A DNA stretch of 7,421 nt, taken from the NCBI GenBank assembly GCA_023301395.1, contig JALZUY010000176.1:1-7421 (forward strand), read 5' to 3'. Both the position numbers and the translations under genes were made by a program. The notes beneath the pieces were generated by a model. It saw only the letters and a program-made list of their open reading frames with translations, ran no database searches and had not been told where the DNA came from. Each line of letters opens with the position of its first letter. Position 1 is the stretch's first letter. Below, piece after piece: positions 1 to 6,602 of the stretch. Source of the DNA: Nonlabens sp. (GTDB lineage Bacteria > Bacteroidota > Bacteroidia > Flavobacteriales > Flavobacteriaceae).

Positions 1-2189
1 GTATTATAAACAAGATTCAAATACATTTTTAAATGTGGCATGTTAGGAATGTAATCCTGAAAAAGAATCCCAAATTTCAATCGTTGATCGGTCGGTCTTG
101 CGATGAAACCTCTATCATTCAAGTTTTCTTCGGTTTTTAAATAACCTACAGAGAACCAGCTTTCTGTTCCGGGTACAAACTCACCATTGATACGTAAATC
201 CATACCATAAGCATAAGCAACAGCATCGTTATTTGCTCTGTATCTTATACGTACATTTTCCAGTGTGTATGTGTTTACATCAGTAATGTCTTTATAATAG
301 ATCTCAGTAGTTAATTTAAAAGGTCTTTTTTTACCATCACTTGAAGTCCAGTTAAAACTCCAGTCGTTCCCTATCACGGCATGAATTGATTTTTGTGCTT
401 TTACAGCTGGATTTACAACTCCTTGCTGATCTCGCAATTCTCTATAAAATGGTGGTTGATAATACAAACCACCAGATACACGGAAAAGCATATCAGTTTT
501 ACTCCATGCCGGTTTAACAGCAAATTGTCCACGTGGTGAAATTACAGTTTGTGTAGTGCTTTGAATTCCGGCACCGCTTACATTCCATGTATGTGACCGT
601 ATTCCAGCATTCCAGAACACCTCATTATCTTTTATATAACCACGACTGCTGTATTGTCCAAAAGCCTGGTAACGTGTGACCTGCACATCATTGTCGGCAC
701 TCGTAGATTCAAACGGAACTAATGGTCCAGTAAAAGGAGCATGTGGTTGATCGTTTGCAAGATCAGGAAACGGTGGTCTTATATTAAAACCTGCACTATC
801 TATAACATTGAACTCGCGTACTCGATCTCTTATATCTTCCTTAGAGAATTTAATTCCCCAATCGATACGATCGTTTTCTTTTTTCTCACTTGGGATTTCT
901 AATGTTCCTCGGTGCTCGGCGGTCATAATTAAGGCATCGAGATTGTTTCTTCCATGTTCTAGTTCAGACCCTATGGCGGTTGTAAAATCTACTGATCCTA
1001 GGTCTCCACTACCTATGTCAGTATTAGGTCTTCCCAGGCCATAATTTGCTAGAATGTCATAATGTTCTTGTTCCTGAGTATGATAAATACTAGTTATAAA
1101 GCGCAAACTCAAATCCTCAGTCGCGTCATAACTTGCTTTAAATGCACCAAAATAAGTCTCATATTGATCGTCCTCACGACCTTCATAACGTATTACAACT
1201 GCTTGCGGTTCTTGTAGAGTTCCAAAATTAGTTTGCCTGAATCGTGGTTCAAACTCATAACTATTAATAGCTATGTTTCCTAAAAAATCCAACTGCAACT
1301 TGGGGTTGATCTTATAGGTCAGGTAAGTTTGTGCATCAAAAAATCTTGGAACTGTTATCGCACCAGTTTCTCTAGAATTGATAAATAAACTGTTGTCTCT
1401 GTAGCGCACTCCTAGTATTCCTGTAAACGCTTTCGCGAAAGCGTCTCCTTCAACAAAAGCATTAACTCCTAGCAAGCTAGCATCTATTCCAGCTCCAAAA
1501 TCAGTAGGTCGACGGTAATCGATATCCAACACAGAACTCAATTTATCACCATATTTAGATTGAAATCCACCAGCGCTAAAATCCACACTACGTACCAGAT
1601 CTGAATTCACAAAACTCAATCCTTCTTGCTGACCGCTGCGCACGAGAAACGGTCTGTACACTTCAATCTCATTAACGTAAACCAGGTTTTCATCAAAGTT
1701 CCCACCACGAGCGCGGTATTGCGTACTTAACTCGTTACTACCACTTACGCCAGGAAGTGATTTTAAAATATTTTCTACACCAGGCTGCGCACCAGGTATT
1801 TTACGTATAACCTTTGGACTTATGGTTGTGATCCCTTCTAAATCCTCACGTGTTGTGGTGTTTAATATGACTGTATCTATTTGTTCAATTGCAGAAGTCA
1901 TAACTATATTCAACTCATACTTTTCTAAAGGCTCAAGATTTAATTCTTTAAAACCACCTTTATAACTTATAGAAGTAAAAGTGATAATTACGTTTTGGTC
2001 AGCTGGAACTTTAAGCGTGTAAAATCCATTCTCATTTGAAGTAGTTCCTACGGTAGTTCCTTTTAACGATATGTTTACATTTTTAACAGGTTCATTAAAT
2101 CCATCAAGGATAACACCTTGTATAGTAGCTTGTTGTGCCATAGCGATAAGGCTTAATAGGAATGCGGAGAGGAAAAGATAGGTTTTCAA
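1..2189 (-). CDS. TonB-dependent outer-membrane receptor, C-terminus cut off by window edge
   Basis: Outer-membrane beta-barrel receptor for TonB-energised uptake; the substrate cannot be told. 729 complete codons are visible and the frame is open to the left edge, so the last barrel strands are missing. The start is a TTG at 2189: an in-frame TAA lies three codons upstream, and only this start keeps the signal peptide (basic residue, hydrophobic run of about residues 4-16, cleavage likely after AMA at 16-18). The first ATG, at 2141, is codon 17 and would remove it. Domains in order: carboxypeptidase-regulatory-like beta-sandwich at about 22-98 (IQGVILDGFNEPVKNVNISL and NENGFYTL); TonB plug at about 118-225 (ENILKSLPGV, YRARGGNFDENLVYVNEIEV, GGFQSKYGDKLSSVLDI); then the barrel, rich in alternating aromatic strands. 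It begins 9 bases after the M23 peptidase stop, so the two are probably co-transcribed. The family call is secure; the start is likely but not proven. Confidence 0.93.
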   Translation of the reverse strand, partial: MKTYLFLSAFLLSLIAMAQQATIQGVILDGFNEPVKNVNISLKGTTVGTTSNENGFYTLKVPADQNVIITFTSISYKGGFKELNLEPLEKYELNIVMTSAIEQIDTVILNTTTREDLEGITTISPKVIRKIPGAQPGVENILKSLPGVSGSNELSTQYRARGGNFDENLVYVNEIEVYRPFLVRSGQQEGLSFVNSDLVRSVDFSAGGFQSKYGDKLSSVLDIDYRRPTDFGAGIDASLLGVNAFVEGDAFAKAFTGILGVRYRDNSLFINSRETGAITVPRFFDAQTYLTYKINPKLQLDFLGNIAINSYEFEPRFRQTNFGTLQEPQAVVIRYEGREDDQYETYFGAFKASYDATEDLSLRFITSIYHTQEQEHYDILANYGLGRPNTDIGSGDLGSVDFTTAIGSELEHGRNNLDALIMTAEHRGTLEIPSEKKENDRIDWGIKFSKEDIRDRVREFNVIDSAGFNIRPPFPDLANDQPHAPFTGPLVPFESTSADNDVQVTRYQAFGQYSSRGYIKDNEVFWNAGIRSHTWNVSGAGIQSTTQTVISPRGQFAVKPAWSKTDMLFRVSGGLYYQPPFYRELRDQQGVVNPAVKAQKSIHAVIGNDWSFNWTSSDGKKRPFKLTTEIYYKDITDVNTYTLENVRIRYRANNDAVAYAYGMDLRINGEFVPGTESWFSVGYLKTEENLNDRGFIARPTDQRLKFGILFQDYIPNMPHLKMYLNLVYN
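1427..1444. repeat. 18-bp perfect palindrome inside the receptor gene
   Basis: ACGCTTTCGCGAAAGCGT is its own reverse complement over all 18 bases. It lies in frame in the barrel-coding part of the receptor, where it reads D-A-F-A-K-A-F. It is unusually GC-rich at its core for this AT-rich window, and I see no second copy here. It could be a dispersed genomic palindrome, a protein-binding site, or chance. Confidence 0.6.
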
Positions 2190-2198
2190 ATGTCTTTA

Positions 2199-3908
2199 TT
2201 AATTCTTGCGGAAAAACGTAGCTTCAAATGTAGTGCTATTTCCAGCATTGTCTGTTATGATTAACTTAAGTTGGTTTTCATTATCAGTAACGACATTATC
2301 TGAGAAATCGTGTTTAAGAACTCCAGTTTTATAGTCATATTCCATGAGTATGAATTTACCATTCACTGTAGCTCGGTACCCATCTATGCCGCTTTCCTTG
2401 TCTTCAATAGATAATCGGAGTGTTTTATTATTGCTTATCCATTGCTTGTTTTTAAAGTTAACCGCTTTAATTGTTGGTTTTTTATCATCCTTAGTAATAG
2501 CATATTTTCCCATGTACTTGCTATAAGCTGTGAGTTTATTTCCATTCCTTTTTGTGTTTACATGATATGCTGCGCCCCAACTTGTAATACGAGCGATGTA
2601 ATATTTGTCGAGATCGTCACCTGTTTTTGCACTTATATCATATTCTAGAATCATACTTTTATGCAGTGGTACAATATCTCTATGAATAGTAATGGTGTCT
2701 AAGTGCTCTGTTATTTCCAGTAGTTCATCTTCATAGAGCGCACCTTTAGGGATAATTACATTATAATTCCCTAATTTTTTATTTAAAGTAGCACTATGAC
2801 TTACAAATTCAAGTCCGTCGTTTGATGGTAATATCACCTCAGCAGGTGCATTTTCATTTGATATGTCAACTGTGATGTTACTCGTGTTACCTTTATAATC
2901 TTTAATGCTTATTTTATAATTACTTCTAGAACCTGGCTCATATAATGACAGCATTCCTTCATTAATAGTATTTCCATAAAGACTCAATGGACTACCTGGA
3001 GGAACAAATAATTTAGAGATTCTGCTTTTATTCTCTTTAAAGAAAGCATAATCAATCATTTGATTCAGATATCTTGTTTCATTAAAAGCATAAGTATCAA
3101 AACAAATTTCAAAATTAGGTGAGCCATTAAAGCTAGTGGTGATTTGATAAACGCCATTTTGATTATTTGCACCATTCTGTCGGTCACTAGTATTCACGCC
3201 CATTCCTATGAGACCATATGCGTTTAGTTTTTCAGTTTTAAATCCGCCATTTTTAAGTGGGATGAGTCGCAATAAAGTAGGTTCCTTTTTTCCATTTATA
3301 GTAGAGCTTTCATCAAGAGGATAAGCCATGACTTGTTTAACAAGAGGTTTTTTTGTGTCCGGAATTTCAATTCCTAGCATCATAGGGTTAATAGGTCTTG
3401 CAGCACTATCTCTAATTTCAAAATGTAAGTGAGGTCCACCGCTACCACCACTGTTTCCACTAAAAGCAACTTGTTCACCTTGATCTATTCTCAACTCAAG
3501 ATCTGTAGGGAACAACTGGATTTCATAAGATTCCTTAGCGTATTGTTTCTTCTTTAAATATTCCTCGATGCGTGGCGAGAACTTGCTTAAATGTGCATAA
3601 ACGCTGGTGTAACCATTTGGATGAGTGATGTATAACGCTTTGCCGTAACCATAGCGTTCAATTTTAATACGACTTACATAACCTGCAGCAGTCGCTTTTA
3701 CTTTTAAACCAGTACGCTGATTTGTTTTAATATCTAGTCCACTATGAAAATGATTGGACCTTAATTCTCCAAAAGTTCCTGATAATTTCAAATCTATTTC
3801 CAGTGGATTCTCAAAATAACCTTGCGGTATTTTTTTATGGCTTTGGCTTGCGCCAAAAGAAAATACTAATAGTATTAAGGGGAAGAAAAATAATTTTTTG
3901 TGTAACAT
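2199..3908 (-). CDS. Secreted M23-family (LytM/lysostaphin-like) metallopeptidase
   Basis: Probable zinc peptidase acting on peptidoglycan cross-links in the periplasm or at the cell surface, 569 residues. Residues 1-22 form a signal peptide (MLHKK, then a hydrophobic run to about FSFGAS). The M23 domain follows at about 43-178. All expected active-site residues are present: H55 and D59 in HSGLD, and H162 in HLHFE, as zinc ligands; H106 in YAHLS and H160 as catalytic histidines. The glycine-rich GNSGGSGGPHLHFEIRD stretch is typical of active members. The remaining roughly 390 residues look like beta-sandwich modules, including a C-terminal Ig-like stretch of about 470-569 (LSIEDKESGIDGYRATVNG, LIITDNAGNSTTF). 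Whether they bind wall or surface material is unknown. ATG at 3908 is chosen because it gives the signal peptide. A promoter sits directly upstream and the receptor gene follows 9 bases after the stop. Confidence 0.95.
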   Translation of the reverse strand: MLHKKLFFFPLILLVFSFGASQSHKKIPQGYFENPLEIDLKLSGTFGELRSNHFHSGLDIKTNQRTGLKVKATAAGYVSRIKIERYGYGKALYITHPNGYTSVYAHLSKFSPRIEEYLKKKQYAKESYEIQLFPTDLELRIDQGEQVAFSGNSGGSGGPHLHFEIRDSAARPINPMMLGIEIPDTKKPLVKQVMAYPLDESSTINGKKEPTLLRLIPLKNGGFKTEKLNAYGLIGMGVNTSDRQNGANNQNGVYQITTSFNGSPNFEICFDTYAFNETRYLNQMIDYAFFKENKSRISKLFVPPGSPLSLYGNTINEGMLSLYEPGSRSNYKISIKDYKGNTSNITVDISNENAPAEVILPSNDGLEFVSHSATLNKKLGNYNVIIPKGALYEDELLEITEHLDTITIHRDIVPLHKSMILEYDISAKTGDDLDKYYIARITSWGAAYHVNTKRNGNKLTAYSKYMGKYAITKDDKKPTIKAVNFKNKQWISNNKTLRLSIEDKESGIDGYRATVNGKFILMEYDYKTGVLKHDFSDNVVTDNENQLKLIITDNAGNSTTFEATFFRKN

Positions 3909-3912
3909 AGGC

Positions 3913-3943
3913 TAAATATAATAGGCTCGTGGCAACTTGCAAA
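3913..3943 (-). promoter_or_regulatory. Bacteroidota-type promoter of the M23 peptidase-receptor operon
   Basis: Read on the minus strand: TTTG (3943-3940), a 19-base spacer, then TATATTTA (3920-3913), seven of eight bases of the -7 consensus TAnnTTTG. The spacing is that known for the primary sigma factor of Bacteroidota. Transcription would start about 4-6 bases further on, at or next to the ATG at 3908, giving a leaderless or nearly leaderless mRNA. Confidence 0.65.
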
Positions 3944-3983
3944 GAGAATTCTTCATGGTCTTTCAAACTTTGTTCCATTATTG

Positions 3984-4014
3984 TTTGATAAGTCTAATGG
4001 TAAACCTAATTTTG
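3984..4014 (+). promoter_or_regulatory. Consensus Bacteroidota promoter of the coiled coil-zapA-6S-rny unit
   Basis: TTTG at 3984-3987, 19-base spacer, TAATTTTG at 4007-4014: a full match to TTTG-N19-TAnnTTTG. The predicted start is near 4018-4020, leaving about 20 AT-rich bases before the GTG at 4040. It is divergent from the peptidase promoter, the two -33 elements being about 40 bases apart, so a regulator bound between them could affect both units. Confidence 0.8.
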
Positions 4015-4039
4015 TATTAACAGTATAAAATTTGCTATA

Positions 4040-4330
4040 GTGGCTACATTATCTTCACAAATTAAAAGTATCGAGCTTAAAGTCAAAGCTTTAATTGAAG
4101 AAAATACACGATTAAAAACGCAAAACAACCAGGTAGAGACTACAATGTCGCAGCTGGAACTCGATAATAAAGACCTTGTCGAGGCGTTACAAATAAGTGA
4201 AGAAAGAAATGTAGCGCTTAAAACCGCAAATGCTATGCTAGGTAGTGATGATTATAAAACAAAAACCAAGCTCAAAATTAATGCACTCGTGAGAGAAATT
4301 GATCAGTGTATAAATCAACTAGCTTCATAA
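4040..4330 (+). CDS. Small coiled-coil protein upstream of zapA, possible ZapB-like division factor
   Basis: A soluble 96-residue protein with no signal peptide or membrane segment. Residues about 5-68 form a nearly continuous charged coiled coil (IELKVKALIEENTRLKTQNN and on through LVEALQISEERNVALKTANA). A separate C-terminal helix follows after LGSDDY, at about 73-95 (TKLKINALVREIDQCINQL), and looks like the most family-specific part. The start is GTG at 4040, 26 bases after a consensus promoter, with an A/T-rich leader and no Shine-Dalgarno sequence. Its stop overlaps the zapA start by one base (TAATG), which implies translational coupling and equal supply. Small coiled-coil proteins encoded next to zapA suggest a partner of ZapA or the Z-ring, similar in build to ZapB of enterobacteria. 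That role is inferred from build and context; I cannot show homology to ZapB. Confidence 0.85.
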   Translation: MATLSSQIKSIELKVKALIEENTRLKTQNNQVETTMSQLELDNKDLVEALQISEERNVALKTANAMLGSDDYKTKTKLKINALVREIDQCINQLAS

Positions 4331-4620
4331 TGGCAGATAAACTCAAGATAAAGATTTCTATTGCAGATCGGGTTTATCCATTAACCATAGATCCTTCTCG
4401 TGAAGAAGGTTTGCGTAAAGCAGCAAAAAATATTGAAGTGATGATTAAACAGCTTGAAAGCAGTTATGCGGTAAGAGATAAGCAAGACGTTCTAGCAATG
4501 TGTGCTTTGCAATTTGCAGCAAAATCTGAACAAATAAATATAGATAGTAGTGAAGATGTGACCAGTGCTCAGGAACAATTAGAAATCTTGAACCAGTTAC
4601 TATCTCAACAATTGTCTTAG
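4330..4620 (+). CDS. zapA: Cell division protein ZapA
   Basis: ZapA binds FtsZ filaments and promotes their bundling at the division site in the cytoplasm. The 96 residues match the family's usual length of about 100. The N-terminal ZapA fold is clear: KLKIKISIADRVYPLTIDPS, then the helix REEGLRKAAKNIEVMIKQLE and the conserved DKQDVLAMCALQFA segment at about 55-68. The rest, about 69-96 (EQINIDSSEDVTSAQEQLEI), is the start of the helical dimerisation or coiled-coil tail. ATG at 4330 is chosen over an in-frame ATG at 4306 because it matches the family N-terminus and forms a TAATG junction with the preceding gene. The 6S RNA begins about 20-25 bases after the stop. zapA also lies next to the 6S gene in Escherichia coli. 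Confidence 0.95.
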   Translation: MADKLKIKISIADRVYPLTIDPSREEGLRKAAKNIEVMIKQLESSYAVRDKQDVLAMCALQFAAKSEQINIDSSEDVTSAQEQLEILNQLLSQQLS

Positions 4621-4640
4621 TCGTTCTTTAAATAAAAACA

Positions 4641-4816
4641 GTTACTACCTGCACTTGTTTCATTTTTTGGTGAACTCAACACGTATTTCTTTAAAAAAGG
4701 TGAGTCGTGGTTGTAAAAGCAAGCCGAACATATGAGTCGGATCCTTGATCAGCCAGTTAACCTTAAACTTTTATTTAAGGAGTTCATACAAAACCCAAAC
4801 TTGTGCAGGTTTTTTT
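4641..4816 (+). ncRNA. ssrS: 6S RNA, flavobacterial type (6S-Flavo)
   Basis: 6S RNA mimics an open promoter and sequesters the housekeeping RNA polymerase holoenzyme. The identification is from fold and position. Closing arm, 25 pairs: 4647-4654 with 4803-4810 (ACCTGCAC/GTGCAGGT), 4657-4660 with 4797-4800, and 4665-4677 with 4780-4793 with one bulged A. Terminal arm: 4708-4713 with 4750-4755, 4720-4723 with 4744-4747, and 4724-4727 with 4737-4740, capped by a 9-base loop. Between the arms lies a large asymmetric bubble (4678-4707 and 4756-4779). Its 3' strand can form a 7-bp hairpin (CCTTAAA/TTTAAGG, 4761-4780), as known for 6S central bubbles. The length, about 175 bases, is normal, and seven T residues mark the 3' end. 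The 5' end is approximate and no convincing promoter of its own is visible, so it may be processed from the zapA transcript. This explains most of the 210-base gap between zapA and rny. Confidence 0.82.
4803..4816 (+). terminator. 3' arm of 6S RNA with T tract, terminator-like
   Basis: GTGCAGG followed by T7 (4810-4816). The G/C-rich strand pairs with 4647-4654, about 150 bases upstream, so this is not a simple local hairpin. It can act as a terminator only after the 6S arm has closed. It lies 14 bases before the rny ATG, so rny expression from the upstream promoter requires readthrough or processing here. Confidence 0.5.
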
Positions 4817-4830
4817 ATATACAACAACCA

Positions 4831-6405
4831 ATGGAAACACAAACAATTATATATGCCATCGCGGCATTAGTCATAGGCCTAGTAATAGGTTATTTAATAG
4901 CAAAATCAATAGTTGAAAAAGGTAAAGCCTCTCAACTCATAGCCGATGCTCAAAAAGATGCTAAATCTTTAATTAAAGAAGCCGAAGTAGAAGGTGATAA
5001 GATTAAAAATGAAAAAACGTTTAAAGCCAAAGAAAAATTTATAGAGCTCAAATCACAGCATGAAAAAGAAATCATGAACCGTGAAAAGAAAATGGGCGAT
5101 GCTGAAAAGCGCACAAGAGACAAAGAATCAAAAGCCTCTAGTGAGCTAGCAAAAGCAAAACAGCTAGAGCAAAAGTTAACTAGTAAAATAAGTGAAGTAG
5201 ACTCAAAAAGAGAATCGATTCTTAAAAAGCAATCTGAGGTAGATAAGATGCACGCTTCCCAAGTGAAACAACTTGAGGTGATAAGTGGTATGTCTGGAGA
5301 AGATGCAAAAGCGCAACTTGTAGAAACGTTGAAGGATAAGGCAAAGACCGAAGCAATGAGTATCATACAGCATACTATTGAAGAGGCAAAATTAACTGCA
5401 ACTCAAGAAGCTCGCAAAGTAATTATTAATACCATTCAACGTATAGGAACTGAGGAAGCAGTAGAAAACTGTGTGTCAGTATTCAACCTTGAGTCTGACG
5501 ATGTTAAGGGACGTATTATAGGTCGTGAAGGTCGTAACATTAGAGCTATTGAAGCAGCAACAGGTGTAGAGATTATTGTAGATGATACACCAGACGCTAT
5601 TATACTTTCTTGTTTTGACTCAGTACGTAGAGAAGTAGCACGTTTATCATTACACAAGTTGGTAACTGACGGTCGTATTCACCCAGCACGTATTGAAGAA
5701 GTAGTTGCAAAAACTAGAAAACAAATCGATCAAGAAATTGCTGAGGTTGGTAAACGTACCGTTATTGATTTAGGAATACACGGTTTACATCCAGAGTTGA
5801 TTAAGATGGTAGGTAGAATGAAATACCGTTCTTCTTATGGGCAAAATTTATTACAGCACAGTAGAGAAGTAGCAAAACTTTGTGGAACTATGGCTGCTGA
5901 GCTAGGATTGAATCCTAAACTTGCAAAACGTGCAGGACTTCTACACGATATAGGTAAAGTGCCAGAGACTGAAGATGAAACTCCTCATGCAATTCTAGGT
6001 ATGAATCTTGCTGAGAAGCATGGTGAAAAACCAGAGGTATGTAATGCCATAGGAGCTCACCACGATGAGATTGAAATGACTTCATTACTTTCTCCTATCG
6101 TTCAGGTATGTGATGCCATAAGTGGCGCACGTCCTGGAGCAAGACGTCAAGTACTTGATTCTTACATCCAGCGTTTGAAAGATCTTGAAGAAATTGCTTT
6201 TGGATTTAATGGAGTTGAAAAGGCTTATGCGATACAAGCAGGTCGTGAACTACGTGTAATTGTAGAAAGCGAGAAAGTAACAGATGATAAAGCAGCACAA
6301 CTATCTTTTGAAATCTCACAAAAGATTCAAACTGATATGACTTATCCAGGTCAAGTGAAAGTTACTGTGATTAGAGAAACTAGAGCGGTGAATATTGCTA
6401 AGTAG
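4831..6405 (+). CDS. rny: Ribonuclease Y
   Basis: Membrane-anchored endoribonuclease that starts mRNA decay in bacteria that use RNase Y. The 524 residues are normal for the family. Order: one N-terminal transmembrane helix at 5-24; a long charged coiled coil at about 28-190; a KH RNA-binding domain with the G-x-x-G loop (GRIIGREGRN, 227-236); an HD phosphohydrolase domain at about 335-430 with H343, H372-D373 (LLHDIGK), H410-H411 and D428; and the C-terminal RNY domain ending VTVIRETRAVNIAK. All metal-binding HD residues are present. ATG at 4831 is chosen because it puts the membrane helix at the extreme N-terminus and follows an A-rich ACAACAACCA leader typical of Bacteroidota. An in-frame ATG at 4732 would add 33 residues encoded by the 6S RNA and is rejected. 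Transcription probably comes from the promoter at 3984-4014, through zapA and 6S; a strong terminator follows. Confidence 0.97.
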   Translation: METQTIIYAIAALVIGLVIGYLIAKSIVEKGKASQLIADAQKDAKSLIKEAEVEGDKIKNEKTFKAKEKFIELKSQHEKEIMNREKKMGDAEKRTRDKESKASSELAKAKQLEQKLTSKISEVDSKRESILKKQSEVDKMHASQVKQLEVISGMSGEDAKAQLVETLKDKAKTEAMSIIQHTIEEAKLTATQEARKVIINTIQRIGTEEAVENCVSVFNLESDDVKGRIIGREGRNIRAIEAATGVEIIVDDTPDAIILSCFDSVRREVARLSLHKLVTDGRIHPARIEEVVAKTRKQIDQEIAEVGKRTVIDLGIHGLHPELIKMVGRMKYRSSYGQNLLQHSREVAKLCGTMAAELGLNPKLAKRAGLLHDIGKVPETEDETPHAILGMNLAEKHGEKPEVCNAIGAHHDEIEMTSLLSPIVQVCDAISGARPGARRQVLDSYIQRLKDLEEIAFGFNGVEKAYAIQAGRELRVIVESEKVTDDKAAQLSFEISQKIQTDMTYPGQVKVTVIRETRAVNIAK

Positions 6406-6424
6406 TTCTTGAGGATTATAAATC

Positions 6425-6455
6425 AAAAAGGCTTGCATCACTGCAAGCTTTTTTT
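6425..6455 (+). terminator. Intrinsic terminator of rny
   Basis: A perfect inverted repeat, GCTTGCA (6431-6437) with TGCAAGC (6442-6448) around the loop TCAC, is extended by a G-T and five A-T pairs to 13 pairs. It runs into seven T residues (6449-6455). It begins 20 bases after the rny stop and also has an A tract on the left, so it could work in both directions. Confidence 0.9.
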
Positions 6456-6602
6456 ATGAAGTAAACTTTAGTCGCCTCTACACGTCTAGAATTTATTCAG
6501 TAAGCTCCTTTTTAAAGGCTTTCATTTCATAATAATTAATACTTACTTAAAAAGTGAATATTAACTACCACTGTGTAAATATAAGTCAAAACTGTAATTG
6601 TT

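Noticed and set aside
808..1044. Plus-strand open frame opposite the receptor gene
   Set aside because: Antisense shadow; the opposite strand encodes a continuous, well-supported barrel.
2344..2648. Two overlapping plus-strand frames with hydrophobic, membrane-like products
   Set aside because: They are antisense to the beta-sandwich region of the M23 peptidase; the hydrophobicity follows from reading that sequence backwards, and neither frame has a promoter or start signal.
4306..4332. Earlier in-frame ATG for ZapA at 4306
   Set aside because: It would add eight residues (MYKSTSFI) overlapping the upstream gene; the TAATG junction at 4328-4332 and the family N-terminus favour 4330.
4585..4641. 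Search for a dedicated 6S promoter
   Set aside because: TTG and TA-rich pieces exist (for example TTG at 4612 and TAAATAAA at 4629), but spacing and -7 match are poor, so none is called.
4950..5366. Long open frame on the minus strand opposite rny
   Set aside because: It lies antisense to the coiled-coil part of RNase Y; the Ser/Phe/Leu-rich product is what Lys/Glu-rich coding gives when read backwards. No domain or start context.
5436..5657. Open frame on the minus strand opposite the KH region of rny
   Set aside because: Antisense shadow of a certain gene; the product has no recognisable features.
6536..6564. Imperfect inverted repeat TTAATACTTAC / GTGAATATTAA
   Set aside because: Only 9 of 11 positions match, in very AT-rich DNA with no T tract; it is easily explained by chance.
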